NCBI RefSeq assembly: GCF_013114625.1
Contig: NZ_VTXD01000027.1
Coordinates: forward strand, 1 to 64,000
Length of the DNA stretch: 64,000 bases
Direction of reading: 5' to 3'
From: Vibrio sp. 99-70-13A1
Lineage (GTDB): Bacteria > Pseudomonadota > Gammaproteobacteria > Enterobacterales > Vibrionaceae
The notes beneath the pieces are model-generated. The model saw only the letters and a program-made list of their open reading frames with translations. It was not told where the DNA came from and did not search any database. How positions within the stretch are numbered: the stretch's first letter is position 1; the number at the start of each line of letters is the position of its first letter. Position numbers and translations under genes: made by a program. This document shows, in pieces, positions 42,363 to 51,097 of the stretch.

Positions 42363-43274
42363 TTACTTAGCAAGAGACAGGTCAGACTCAGGGTCTTGAT
42401 CTCTAATTGATATTTTAGGTGTTCGAGTGACCAAGTATACAGCCAGTGCTGCCAGCGCAAAGCCAACCCCACCTAGCGCATCAAAAGACTCACCAAACAT
42501 TAGCCAAGCTTGTATGGCGGTAACCGGTGGTACAAGATAAAAAACAGAGGCAACTGAAGATGCAGCCCCGTGCTCAACCATATACAAAAGGAGCAATACA
42601 GCAAAACAAGACAACACCACCACTAGCCATAACAACGTCAATATAAATTCAATACTCCAGTCCACTTGCCCCGCTTCAAACTGCATCGCTACTGGTGCAA
42701 ATAACATCCCTGCCGCAAGATATTGAACCATTGCCGATCCCACGATATCCGTCCCTTGGCAAAATCGTTTTTGGTAAAGCGTGCCAAACGTAATGCCAAA
42801 TAACGCGAGCATACAGGTGCCAAAAGCGAATAAGCGATGATCTTCATTTTGCCACTCAATATCACCAATCAAGACCAAGCATATACCCAAGAACCCTAGC
42901 CCTAACCCTAGCCACTGAGAAAGCCTGAACTTCTGCTGTGAAAAGCCCACCATCACAAGCGCCGTGATGATTGGCTGTAAACCCACTAACAAAGAACTGA
43001 GCCCCGCAGGCATACCAGAACCAATCGCTAGATAGCTCCCTCCAAGATAGAAGCCATGTATAAGCACGCCCACGATAAAGGCGTGAATGAAGGCTTTCCC
43101 TTTAGGTATGCTTCGCTTCAATAGCCAGACTAGTGCAGCAAAAAGCATGACATTTCCTACCATACGAATCGATAGCAAAGTCGCTGGCTCTGCGTATTCC
43201 AGACCTAACCTTGCTCCAATAAATCCTGACGCCCAAAGCCAAACAAATACAAATGGAATCAATTTTAACAACAT
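42363..43274 (-). CDS. EamA/DMT-family exporter
   Basis: Membrane protein of 303 residues with ten hydrophobic spans arranged as two EamA repeats; the first opens FVWLWASGFIGARLGLEYAEP, the second runs from about 145. Members export amino acids or other small metabolites. It is divergent from a MocR-type regulator gene across 278 bp that contains repeated TTGGGTACA motifs, so regulation by that protein is likely. Confidence 0.88.
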   Translation of the reverse strand: MLLKLIPFVFVWLWASGFIGARLGLEYAEPATLLSIRMVGNVMLFAALVWLLKRSIPKGKAFIHAFIVGVLIHGFYLGGSYLAIGSGMPAGLSSLLVGLQPIITALVMVGFSQQKFRLSQWLGLGLGFLGICLVLIGDIEWQNEDHRLFAFGTCMLALFGITFGTLYQKRFCQGTDIVGSAMVQYLAAGMLFAPVAMQFEAGQVDWSIEFILTLLWLVVVLSCFAVLLLLYMVEHGAASSVASVFYLVPPVTAIQAWLMFGESFDALGGVGFALAALAVYLVTRTPKISIRDQDPESDLSLAK

Positions 43275-43316
43275 AATCAGGCCTCAGGTCGTTGATGGAA
43301 TATGCAGCTACTTTAA

Positions 43317-43367
43317 TTGGGTACAAGAAACTTAAAAGATACAGATTTAATCAATTTTTTGGGTACA
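43317..43367. promoter_or_regulatory. MocR-type direct repeats TTGGGTACA
   Basis: TTGGGTACA occurs at 43317-43325 and 43359-43367, exactly 42 bp apart (four helical turns). A related GATACAGATTT at 43338-43348 matches GTACAGATTT after the second copy. MocR regulators of the PdxR/GabR type bind direct repeats spaced by whole turns. The site lies just upstream of the divergent EamA start. Confidence 0.6.
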
Positions 43368-43452
43368 GATTTGAGAATTAAATTGAGAGGCGCGGTAAAG
43401 TAATTCACACGATACGTTGCAAATAACTTCTGCAGTGTAATAAGCGTTTTGG

Positions 43453-43488
43453 TTTTAGCTATGGTTTTAGCTATGGTTTTAGATACGG
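43453..43488. repeat. three tandem copies of TTTTAGCTATGG
   Basis: A 12-bp unit: two perfect copies and a third with two changes, 65 bp upstream of the MocR gene start. Confidence 0.93.
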
Positions 43489-43552
43489 TGATTGCAATGA
43501 CAATGGTTATGGCATGTTAGGAAATGAGTAGACACGTAAAAATAGGAAAGGC

Positions 43553-44983
43553 ATGAATTCGAAGAGTAAGTACCATCAAGTTGAAAATCATTTATTACTT
43601 TCTATAGAGAAAGGGGTTTTCATGCCTGAAGATAAGCTCCCATCGATCAGGCTTTTAAGTCAGCAGCTCAACGTAAGCAAAAACACCGTCATCCGAGCCT
43701 ACCAAGAACTTGAAGCCGTTGGGATCATTTATTCGGTTGCTAAATCTGGGTATCGAGTGAAACCAAATTTGACTCAGCAACCAGCCATTCCTGTCGAACC
43801 GAGCAAGGTTGATTTACTGTCTCTCTCTAAGTCGGTACTCAGCTATCCTGAGGGAAAGCCTATTCTGCCAACTGGATCTGCCCATCCCAACACCAATTCG
43901 AATGCCATTAAAAGTTTATACGCTGAAGTCGGCAGGCATAGCCGAATGCAAAGCCAAATCCCAAGCCATTACCAACTGCCTCCAGGCAACGATTTACTGA
44001 TTCAACAGCTACTGCGAATCAGTCAAAGTATGGGAATTAATGCCGCTAAAAGTGACTTGGCGATTACTCATGGAGCACAGCAAGGTATCAGCCTTGCGTT
44101 GCGAGCACTGACTCAGCCCGGAGACATAGTGGCGATTGAGTCTCCCTGCTATTTCGGAAGTTTATTATTGCTTGAATCGTTAGGCTTACAAGTATTAGAA
44201 ATACCCAGTAATGACCATTACGGAATTGATGTAGAAGAGCTTAAAAAATCGATACAAAAGTGGCCTGTGAAAGCCATTATTGTCACGCCTAACTTCACGA
44301 ACCCTTCAGGCGCAAGAATGCCTCTAGAGCATAGGAAAAAATTGCTCAGCTACAGTGAAGATATCCCTATTATTGAAGATGATGTGTTTGGTGGATTAAG
44401 CGCAGACAGCGGACTTCCCGCTTTAAAGGCGCTGGATAAAACAGGTAGAGTCATTTATGTCAGCTCCCTATCTAAAACCCTAGATTCAAGGCTCAGAATC
44501 GGCTGGATCATTTCAGAGCGCTATCAAAAGCAAATTGAGAAACATTTGATTTGTGAAAGTATGGGAAGCTTAAATTTAATGCAGTCAGCCGTCGGCGAGT
44601 TTTTGACTACAGGAAAGTATCGCAGCCATTTAACCAAAATGCGCCGCGTGTATCAGCACAACCAAAAGCGTTTTGCCCATTATTTGGTGCAATCATTAAA
44701 CCAATTTTCGAACTTAGAAAACCGTTTTAATTTAACTCGCCCTCAAGGCTCGTATCTCGTTTGGTTAACTTTGCCTTTTGAGGTCGATAGCTCCGTTCTT
44801 TATCGTGAATGCCAAGAGCAAAAAATCATCATTCTTCCGGGTACCGTATTCGGCACAAAAGAGCAGTATAAAAATTGCGTTCGAATGAGCGTGGCAAACT
44901 TTGAAGATACAAAAGAGTGGCGCATCGGTATAGAAAAGTTCGCGAGCCTTGTCAGTCAACATGTCACAGATAAAAATCGCTAA
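43553..44983 (+). CDS. MocR-family regulator (GntR helix-turn-helix fused to aminotransferase fold)
   Basis: Protein of 476 residues. It has a GntR winged helix (about 1-70; KLPSIRLLSQQLNVSKNTVIRAYQELEAVG in pieces) joined by a linker to a fold-type I aminotransferase-like domain. The latter has the PLP-binding lysine in SSLSKTLDSRLRIGW (about residue 307), an Asp in IIEDDVFGGLS and TPNFTNPSG. It senses PLP or an amino compound and probably regulates the divergent EamA exporter. Its TAA stop runs directly into a 6-bp tandem repeat. Confidence 0.92.
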   Translation: MNSKSKYHQVENHLLLSIEKGVFMPEDKLPSIRLLSQQLNVSKNTVIRAYQELEAVGIIYSVAKSGYRVKPNLTQQPAIPVEPSKVDLLSLSKSVLSYPEGKPILPTGSAHPNTNSNAIKSLYAEVGRHSRMQSQIPSHYQLPPGNDLLIQQLLRISQSMGINAAKSDLAITHGAQQGISLALRALTQPGDIVAIESPCYFGSLLLLESLGLQVLEIPSNDHYGIDVEELKKSIQKWPVKAIIVTPNFTNPSGARMPLEHRKKLLSYSEDIPIIEDDVFGGLSADSGLPALKALDKTGRVIYVSSLSKTLDSRLRIGWIISERYQKQIEKHLICESMGSLNLMQSAVGEFLTTGKYRSHLTKMRRVYQHNQKRFAHYLVQSLNQFSNLENRFNLTRPQGSYLVWLTLPFEVDSSVLYRECQEQKIIILPGTVFGTKEQYKNCVRMSVANFEDTKEWRIGIEKFASLVSQHVTDKNR

Positions 44984-45028
44984 ACCAAAACCAAAACCAA
45001 AACCAAAACCAAAACCAAAACCAAAACC
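44982..45028. repeat. eight tandem copies of AAAACC beginning in a stop codon
   Basis: The first, truncated copy AAACC (44982-44986) starts within the MocR TAA stop; seven perfect AAAACC copies follow. Confidence 0.96.
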
Positions 45029-45106
45029 AAAAAAAGCTTAGTTTCAAAATTCAGATACACAATACTGGCATCCAAATTTCAAGAACTAAACTTTTAAGCT
45101 ATCCGT

Positions 45107-45132
45107 TTTTAGCTTTTAGCTTTTAGCTTTTA
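45107..45132. repeat. about 3.7 tandem copies of TTTTAGC
   Basis: A 7-bp unit lies 4 bp beyond the stop codon of the chemoreceptor gene (read leftward), in the convergent gap with the MocR gene. Confidence 0.93.
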
Positions 45133-45136
45133 AAAA

Positions 45137-46774
45137 CTAGACTTCAAACTGAGATACGAGTGAATCCAGTGACTCACATTGCTCCGCTAATGCCATACAT
45201 GCGTTTTCAGCACTGCTTGCCATTTCAACCATATGCATTGTGCTTTCCGTAATTCTCTGTACATTTTGGTTCACGTCTTCAGATACATTAGATTGCTGAG
45301 AAGCGGCAGTTGCAATTTGTGTGTTCATATCATTCATTAAGCCAATAGAGCTTCGAATCTCACTTAGAGAAGAAGCCGCAGTTTCCGCTTTCTCTATGGT
45401 TTTTTCACTGCTCTGCTTACTTTCATTCATCACACCGACGGCTTGCTTGGCTCCAGCTTCTAAGCGCTCAATCATAGACTCGATTTCACCCGTGCTTTCT
45501 TGCGTTTTGCTCGCTAAAGCTCGAACTTCATCAGCTACCACGGCAAAGCCTCGCCCTTGTTCCCCTGCACGTGCAGCTTCAATGGCAGCATTCAACGCCA
45601 GCAAGTTCGTTTGTTCAGCAATGCCTTTGATCACACCCAAAATGGAGGCAATATTCTTCACATCGCTATCCAATTCATGCACAACACTGCTTGCTCGGTC
45701 AATATCTGTCGCCAATTGCTCAATTGAAGTCACTGTTGACCCAAGAGTGTTATTGGCAGATTCCACTTCACTATTGGCACTATTACTAGCCGTTGCTGCA
45801 TCATTAGCATTGTGACTTACCGTTTCACTGGTCACCTGCATTTCATGGACAGCCGCCGCAACCACTTCACTTTCTTGCTGTTGATTGGCAGAGAATTCCG
45901 CTACGCTTTGCGTTAATGATTTGATGTTTTCCATCTCAGCACGCACCGCATTAGAGGCAAAAATGACTTGCTCAACTGTGATATGAATCTTACTCACAAA
46001 CTCATTAAACGCGCCGCTTAATCGGGCAATTTCATCAGTCCCATCCACCGTCATTCGTTGAGATAAATCCCCATCTCCGGAAGCAATTTCATTCATCGCT
46101 TTTTCAACATTTTGAATAGGTTTGATAATGAAACGATTGGACGACCACATCGCGAACACTGCCGCAAAGAACGCCACACCGATACCTATTTCTAACGTCA
46201 GCTTGCTAGATTGAATAGAATCATCCGCTTGTTGGCGCAAAGCAATCTGCTTCTCTTCAATCAGGCTACGAATTGAAATCAATTGCTCACGAATGGTAGT
46301 AAATTCTTTATCAATCGCTTGTGACTTCTCAGTATTGTACGCATGTACGTTTTGCGGGTTATTGAACATTGGCTCATGTAAAACGACCCAATTACGCATT
46401 GATTTTACAAGCCTTGTTAGCTCTCCACGCGAAGAAGAATTGAGAACATCAGCATCATACAATTGTTGGATGCTTTCAAATCTCGGAACAATTTTATAAG
46501 CATTGTCTTTGAATTCATGCTGTTGATAAGCAATCGCCGCATCATCTTGAGCCAGTAATAAACCTTGAGCCGCGGCAATCACTTGGTAAATATCACGATA
46601 GCCATCTTCGATATTTTCAAGTACGGGTTGCACCACATTATTCAGTTCGTGGTTTATTGCTGCCTGTTCATTAGACTTAACAACGTTAAGTACTGTCACC
46701 ATAAAAAACAGAACAACAATAACGACCAGAGGGATCGCGATTTTACTCTTAATGGAAATATTGTTGATATTCAT
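45137..46774 (-). CDS. methyl-accepting chemotaxis protein
   Basis: Chemoreceptor of 545 residues. It has a first span at about 12-32, a helical periplasmic sensor (about 35-190), a second span near 192-212, a HAMP domain (about 213-267) and a cytosolic signalling hairpin. The hairpin tip reads GIAEQTNLLALNAAIEAARAGEQGRGFAVVADEVRAL in pieces, near residue 390. The C-terminal end lacks the NWETF-type CheR-tethering pentapeptide. The ligand is unknown. Confidence 0.95.
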   Translation of the reverse strand: MNINNISIKSKIAIPLVVIVVLFFMVTVLNVVKSNEQAAINHELNNVVQPVLENIEDGYRDIYQVIAAAQGLLLAQDDAAIAYQQHEFKDNAYKIVPRFESIQQLYDADVLNSSSRGELTRLVKSMRNWVVLHEPMFNNPQNVHAYNTEKSQAIDKEFTTIREQLISIRSLIEEKQIALRQQADDSIQSSKLTLEIGIGVAFFAAVFAMWSSNRFIIKPIQNVEKAMNEIASGDGDLSQRMTVDGTDEIARLSGAFNEFVSKIHITVEQVIFASNAVRAEMENIKSLTQSVAEFSANQQQESEVVAAAVHEMQVTSETVSHNANDAATASNSANSEVESANNTLGSTVTSIEQLATDIDRASSVVHELDSDVKNIASILGVIKGIAEQTNLLALNAAIEAARAGEQGRGFAVVADEVRALASKTQESTGEIESMIERLEAGAKQAVGVMNESKQSSEKTIEKAETAASSLSEIRSSIGLMNDMNTQIATAASQQSNVSEDVNQNVQRITESTMHMVEMASSAENACMALAEQCESLDSLVSQFEV

Positions 46775-47065
46775 AAAGGCTCTACAACCACATAAGTTAG
46801 GGATAGGAAATTAGTTGCAATAATATACCGTACAAGGCGTATTTATAGCTAGGTATTTGAGATGTAACACTCAAATCAGAGACCGCAATATAAGCCTAGC
46901 AGTAAAAACCTTTGGGGGTACATTTCTCTCAACATTTCAATAGGTGTGCAATTTTCAATCAATTGATTTAATTATAGTCAGTATCAGTTAAGCTAATGCA
47001 GTAAAACTGGTGAACTCACTTAAATAGCCTCATAATGTACGGCTCAAAAATAAGTAGGTAAAAGC

Positions 47066-47497
47066 ATGAAAATTTGTGGTGTTGAAATTAAAGGCAATGA
47101 TGCAATCATCTGTCTCCTTTCGCTTTCTGACGGTGTATTTAACATTCCAGACTGCCGAGTTTCGAAGGTTTCTATTGGTGATGCAAACGACACACAGAAA
47201 ATGAAAGACTTTCAATTTTCTTTTGCAAAACTTATGGAAGATTACCAAGTAGACAAGGTTGTTATTCGCCAACGTCAAACTAAAGGCAAATTTGCTGGCG
47301 GTGGTTTTGGTTTCAAACTTGAAGCAGCGATTCAACTGATTGACGGTCTTGATGTCACGGTAGTTGCTCCAACTAAAATTAAAGAAAATCTTAAACGTCA
47401 TCCATTAATGATGAAGTTTAAAGAAACAGGTCTTAAGCAATACCAAGAAGCACCGTTCACAACGGCTTATGCTTGCTTGATGGACAAAAGTGCTTAA
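47066..47497 (+). CDS. DUF3010-family protein
   Basis: Protein of 143 residues. It opens MKICGVEIKGNDAIICLLS, then KVVIRQRQTKGKFAGGGFGFKLEAAIQLI-type sequence (about 72-100) and VVAPTKIKENLKRHP. The strand order and the first GVEIKGNDA strand recall RuvC/RNase H-like folds, but the full acidic metal-binding set is not evident. I recognise it as the DUF3010 family common in vibrios and relatives, of unknown function. It is followed by two strong hairpins. Confidence 0.8.
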   Translation: MKICGVEIKGNDAIICLLSLSDGVFNIPDCRVSKVSIGDANDTQKMKDFQFSFAKLMEDYQVDKVVIRQRQTKGKFAGGGFGFKLEAAIQLIDGLDVTVVAPTKIKENLKRHPLMMKFKETGLKQYQEAPFTTAYACLMDKSA

Positions 47498-47505
47498 TCG
47501 ACCCA

Positions 47506-47543
47506 TTTTACGATTTTAATGAGCCTTCATTAGAATCGTAAAA
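47506..47543 (+). terminator. hairpin just after the DUF3010 gene
   Basis: A 17-bp stem with one wobble pair (47506-47522 with 47527-47543) and a GCCT loop begins 8 bp after the stop codon. It is followed by AT-rich DNA but no clean T-run. Confidence 0.6.
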
Positions 47544-47557
47544 TATCGAGCAGCAAT

Positions 47558-47617
47558 AAAAAATGGCGGTTATTTAGTGCTCTTTTTAGTTGAGAACATT
47601 AAATAACCGCCATTTTT
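47558..47617. terminator. long bidirectional terminator hairpin
   Basis: A stem of about 18 bp (AAAAATGGCGGTTATTTA at 47559-47576 with its complement at 47600-47617) has a 23-nt loop and A/T runs on both sides. It separates the convergent DUF3010 and yidZ genes. Confidence 0.85.
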
Positions 47618-47673
47618 ACATCTGAAGAATGCCTAAATTTAATGAACTTTTACATTGATACTATCCGCTAAAG

Positions 47674-48633
47674 CTAACATTGATATAAAGATTTAATGGT
47701 CTCTTTTAGCCAAATAATCACTGGGTTATAAGCGTTTCTTTTGTGCCATAGCAAAGTAAAAGGAATCAGTAATTTCTCTTTGTGTTCATCACTAAGAGGA
47801 ATGGGCATACACACCAAATCTGGGTGCAATTGCTCGGTATATTTCAAACAATATTGGGGAGCAGTGGTCATCATATGATGGTTAGGTTGCGCGGTCATAA
47901 ACAGTGACTGTTCAAAGCTCGCCATCGTCAATGCAATGTTTCTCTTCCGCTCAAGATCAATCAGCACTTCATCTAACGCCCACGTCTCACTTTTCTCCCA
48001 CACAATGTTGATATGCGGGTAGCTTAAAAACGTGTCTAGATTCCATTCTTGCTGTAAAGCGGGGTGATTTTTTCGAAGATAAACGACGGGCATGTCATGA
48101 AATAGCACTTCAAAATCAATAAAGTAAGGCAGTGCATTCAGCGACTCTTTCGATCTTGGGTGTGTTTCTCTTCCTGAAAAACCAATATCTGATTCTCCAC
48201 GCACTAAAGCATCAATCGAGTCATAATCCCAACTGCGCGTTTTAACTTTTGCATTGGGGTATCTTTGATAGGTTTCTTTCAGTAGATCATTCAACATAAT
48301 CAAGAAAAGAGGCGACTCAACTTCCAAGTTCAAGGAAATGTCACTAGGCGTTTCATCCCCTCTTTTTGTCAAGATTTGGCTGCCGATTTGCAACCAATCT
48401 TGTAGATCATGCGCCATACTCATTGCCAAAGGGGTTGGAGTTAACCCTTGAGGCGTTTTGACAAATAGCGGGTCTTCAAACCAATCTCGCAATTTAGTGA
48501 GTGATTTACTGACCGTTGAGGGGGTGACATTCAGCTTCTTTGCCGTTTTAGAAACACTTTGCTCTTGCAGCAACAATTGCAAAGTGAACAGTAAATTCAA
48601 ATCAAGACGTGCGAGTGATTTCTTCATAGTCAT
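47674..48633 (-). CDS. yidZ: LysR-family regulator YidZ
   Basis: Regulator of 319 residues, the same length as E. coli YidZ. The characteristic opening LARLDLNLLFTLQLLLQEQSVSKTAKKLNVTPSTVSKSL is recognisable in pieces, with SWDYDSIDALVRGESDIGFSGRETHPRS around residues 134-160 (in pieces) and FTLLWHKRNAYNPVIIWLKETIK at the end. In E. coli yidZ lies next to mdtL, as here. Its first 32 bp overlap the end of mdtL; ATG 48627 would give a shorter overlap. The role is a putative anaerobic nitric-oxide protection regulator in E. coli. Confidence 0.9.
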   Translation of the reverse strand: MTMKKSLARLDLNLLFTLQLLLQEQSVSKTAKKLNVTPSTVSKSLTKLRDWFEDPLFVKTPQGLTPTPLAMSMAHDLQDWLQIGSQILTKRGDETPSDISLNLEVESPLFLIMLNDLLKETYQRYPNAKVKTRSWDYDSIDALVRGESDIGFSGRETHPRSKESLNALPYFIDFEVLFHDMPVVYLRKNHPALQQEWNLDTFLSYPHINIVWEKSETWALDEVLIDLERKRNIALTMASFEQSLFMTAQPNHHMMTTAPQYCLKYTEQLHPDLVCMPIPLSDEHKEKLLIPFTLLWHKRNAYNPVIIWLKETIKSLYQC

Positions 48634-49858
48634 TTTGAGTGCGAGATGGACGTATCCATAGTATTAAAGCCAAGCTAATAACGCCACCACCAGCAAGAAT
48701 AAACGCTAGCATTCCCAAAGCGCTCACTCCGATCACACCCATAAACCAGATATAGAATGCCGAAGTGCACACTTGTGCAACGCCCAAAATAGAACTCGCA
48801 AAACCTGCTCGCTTCGAATAAGGGCTCAATGCTTGACTCATTGTGACGCCAAAACCTAAAGAGAAACCAGCAGATACGAGCCCAAAACCGATGAAGGTGA
48901 CGGCGTGACCAAGTTGGTAACTAAAGGATATAGTCACTAGACTTGCCGCACTTATCAGTAATAATTGAGCCGCCACCATTAGAGTGCGTTGCTTAAAAAT
49001 AGACAGTGCAAATGGTGCAGAAAAAGACACCAGCATACTGACGAACGCCGTGCCAGCCATAACGGCGGAATAGCCAGCTCGATCTAAACCTACTTCGTTC
49101 ATCAATAACATGGGAGAGACGTTCACGTAGGTCAAAATTGCGGTCACAGCCAAAGATGTCATGACCACGCGGCTAACAAAGAAAGAGGTTTTGAAGGATT
49201 CAACTTTCCAAGCATCATCGGCTGGCAGATCATAATTCACGTTATCTTTCGAACTGCTTTGGTGCGGCATCCCCTTAGCCAAAGAAATATTTGTTGAAGG
49301 ACTCTTTTTTGATAAGGTCTCTTTTAAAACAAACAGAGATAGCGCCGTCACCACTACGCCCATTCCAGTCATAGTGACAAACAAGCTCTGCCATGGGTAT
49401 TGCGTCATGATCAAATGACCAAGAACAGGCGCAAGAACGGGGACAATACAAGTAATACCATTTAACATCGACAAGACTTTCGCGCGTTTTTTATCGTCTA
49501 ATACATCCCGCAGAATCGCAAAAGCCACAACATAACAAGAGCCAGCCCCAATTCCTTGCACAAATCGAGCAATCAAAAAAAACTCGACGTTCTCTGCATT
49601 TCCCCCAGTAAAAGAGGCGATAGAAAATATGACTGCGCCTACAATGGCTACTGGCTTTCTGCCAATCGTGTCTGCTAATTTCCCAGCAAACAACATAGTG
49701 GCAGCCATACCTGCGAGATAAATAGAAAAGGCGATATGAAGGTGAGCTTCAGAGGCGTGTAAGTCAGCCGCTATTTGCGGTAAACCCACGAGATATAAAT
49801 CAATTGCGGTTGGATAAAGCAGCACTAACGAAAAGCTGCAAAAAAGAAAACGTAACAT
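48602..49858 (-). CDS. mdtL: multidrug efflux MFS transporter MdtL
   Basis: Drug:proton antiporter of 418 residues with 12 spans and the DHA1 motif pattern: LYPTAIDLYLVGLPQIAADL at the N-terminus, FAGKLADTIGRKPVAI as motif A (about 57-72) and RFVQGIGAGSCYVVAFAILRD as motif B/C region. Sequence and neighbourhood match E. coli MdtL. It carries a longer central loop (about 187-215) and C-terminal tail than the enteric protein. It precedes and overlaps yidZ. Confidence 0.92.
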   Translation of the reverse strand: MLRFLFCSFSLVLLYPTAIDLYLVGLPQIAADLHASEAHLHIAFSIYLAGMAATMLFAGKLADTIGRKPVAIVGAVIFSIASFTGGNAENVEFFLIARFVQGIGAGSCYVVAFAILRDVLDDKKRAKVLSMLNGITCIVPVLAPVLGHLIMTQYPWQSLFVTMTGMGVVVTALSLFVLKETLSKKSPSTNISLAKGMPHQSSSKDNVNYDLPADDAWKVESFKTSFFVSRVVMTSLAVTAILTYVNVSPMLLMNEVGLDRAGYSAVMAGTAFVSMLVSFSAPFALSIFKQRTLMVAAQLLLISAASLVTISFSYQLGHAVTFIGFGLVSAGFSLGFGVTMSQALSPYSKRAGFASSILGVAQVCTSAFYIWFMGVIGVSALGMLAFILAGGGVISLALILWIRPSRTQNDYEEITRTS

Positions 49859-50017
49859 AAAACCTCAGAGGAAAAACCTAAACACAATAGGAAAGAATGA
49901 GCTGTGAGGATGTTACGTCTTCAATAAGATTGTGGCGATTGGCTTATACGACAACAGGTATGTCCGATTACGACATACCCGTTTTTGTTAGTCAGGTTAG
50001 AAACTTAAACATCAAAA

Positions 50018-50033
50018 TTTAGACATTTAGACA
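50018..50033. repeat. two tandem copies of TTTAGACA
   Basis: An 8-bp unit is duplicated within 10 bp of the nat stop codon (read leftward). Confidence 0.8.
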
Positions 50034-50041
50034 TCAAATAA

Positions 50042-50854
50042 TTAGTCAGTTGCTAACGGCTTTAGATCTGAAAATGAAGCTTCAAGTTTAATACCAAATT
50101 GAGTCTTGAGTACTTCTAGGTAAGACTCATCTTCTTCTAACACTGTTTCTTCCGTGACGCCATTTACTACCTTTTTCAAGGTGTGATTAAAAAGAGTCAC
50201 AATGCCATTTTCAATAGGAAACGCCGCAATGCGTGAAGTCACAAACAATGATTGAGGGTTATTAGACACATAAAAATTACCGTATGATTTATCTGCTTCG
50301 CAGACATAAGTCATATCAAGGCTGTATAAACTTTGCCAAATAAAACCATCATTATCGTCAGGCAGTTTCACTTGCAACATGTATCCAAATTGCTCAGTTT
50401 CAATAAAACGAAACGTTTGAATGTCGGTTGAAAGCTCTTTGTCAGTGACTAAAGGCAAAGGGGAGCGAGGCGTGTGAGAACCAAAGCCCGCATCCACAAT
50501 CCACAACTGGTCTTCCAGATTAACTAAACTGACTTGATGGCTTCTTCCGGTTGGTTCACCAGCTAAATGTACTCTTCCCAATAATGCTCTCGTGTCAAAG
50601 CCAGTCGCTTTCAAAGCTTTCAAAAGAAGACCATTGAGTTCAAAACAATAACCACCACGCTCTTTATGAATCAGTTTATTGATGAGATCTTCATCACTCA
50701 GTGAAATACTTTGTCCTAAAGCTATATCAAAATTTTCGAATGGGATTTTTCTATGCTGAGCATGATGTAAAGCCTTCAACCCTTCCACGGTTAATGCCGG
50801 TTTTGAAGTCAGCCCTACTCTTGTTAGGTAGCTATCAAAGTCACTGTTATTCAT
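50042..50854 (-). CDS. nat: arylamine N-acetyltransferase
   Basis: Enzyme of 270 residues that transfers acetyl from acetyl-CoA to arylamines and hydrazines. The cysteine-protease-like catalytic triad is intact: Cys70 in RGGYCFELN, His106 in GRSHQVSL and Asp121 in VDAGFGS. FENFDIALG near residue 40 is also typical. ATG 50854 follows GAGGGAT; a TTG in frame at 50866 is a poorer start. It is monocistronic. Confidence 0.94.
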   Translation of the reverse strand: MNNSDFDSYLTRVGLTSKPALTVEGLKALHHAQHRKIPFENFDIALGQSISLSDEDLINKLIHKERGGYCFELNGLLLKALKATGFDTRALLGRVHLAGEPTGRSHQVSLVNLEDQLWIVDAGFGSHTPRSPLPLVTDKELSTDIQTFRFIETEQFGYMLQVKLPDDNDGFIWQSLYSLDMTYVCEADKSYGNFYVSNNPQSLFVTSRIAAFPIENGIVTLFNHTLKKVVNGVTEETVLEEDESYLEVLKTQFGIKLEASFSDLKPLATD

Positions 50855-50999
50855 TGTATCCCTCAAGAAATTTTCGATAAGTGATCAGTTCGCTTGTGAA
50901 CCATACCAATGTCAGCATCATAAAACTTCAAGTTAACTTGAGATCAAGAGATATTTCAAAAAATGAGAATTTTTGGTTGGACTGTCTTCCACAAAACAA

Positions 51000-51035
51000 A
51001 AACTCCCTGCCTAAATTTAATTAGTCAGGGAGTTT
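51000..51035 (-). terminator. terminator of the AhpD-like gene
   Basis: A perfect 10-bp stem, AAACTCCCTG (51000-51009) with CAGGGAGTTT (51026-51035), followed leftward by TTTTGTTTT. Confidence 0.85.
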
Positions 51036-51097
51036 CAAGCGTCAATCTAATGAGCCTAAGCTACTTTTTGAAAGAGTAAATCACTCTATCAAGGGAC

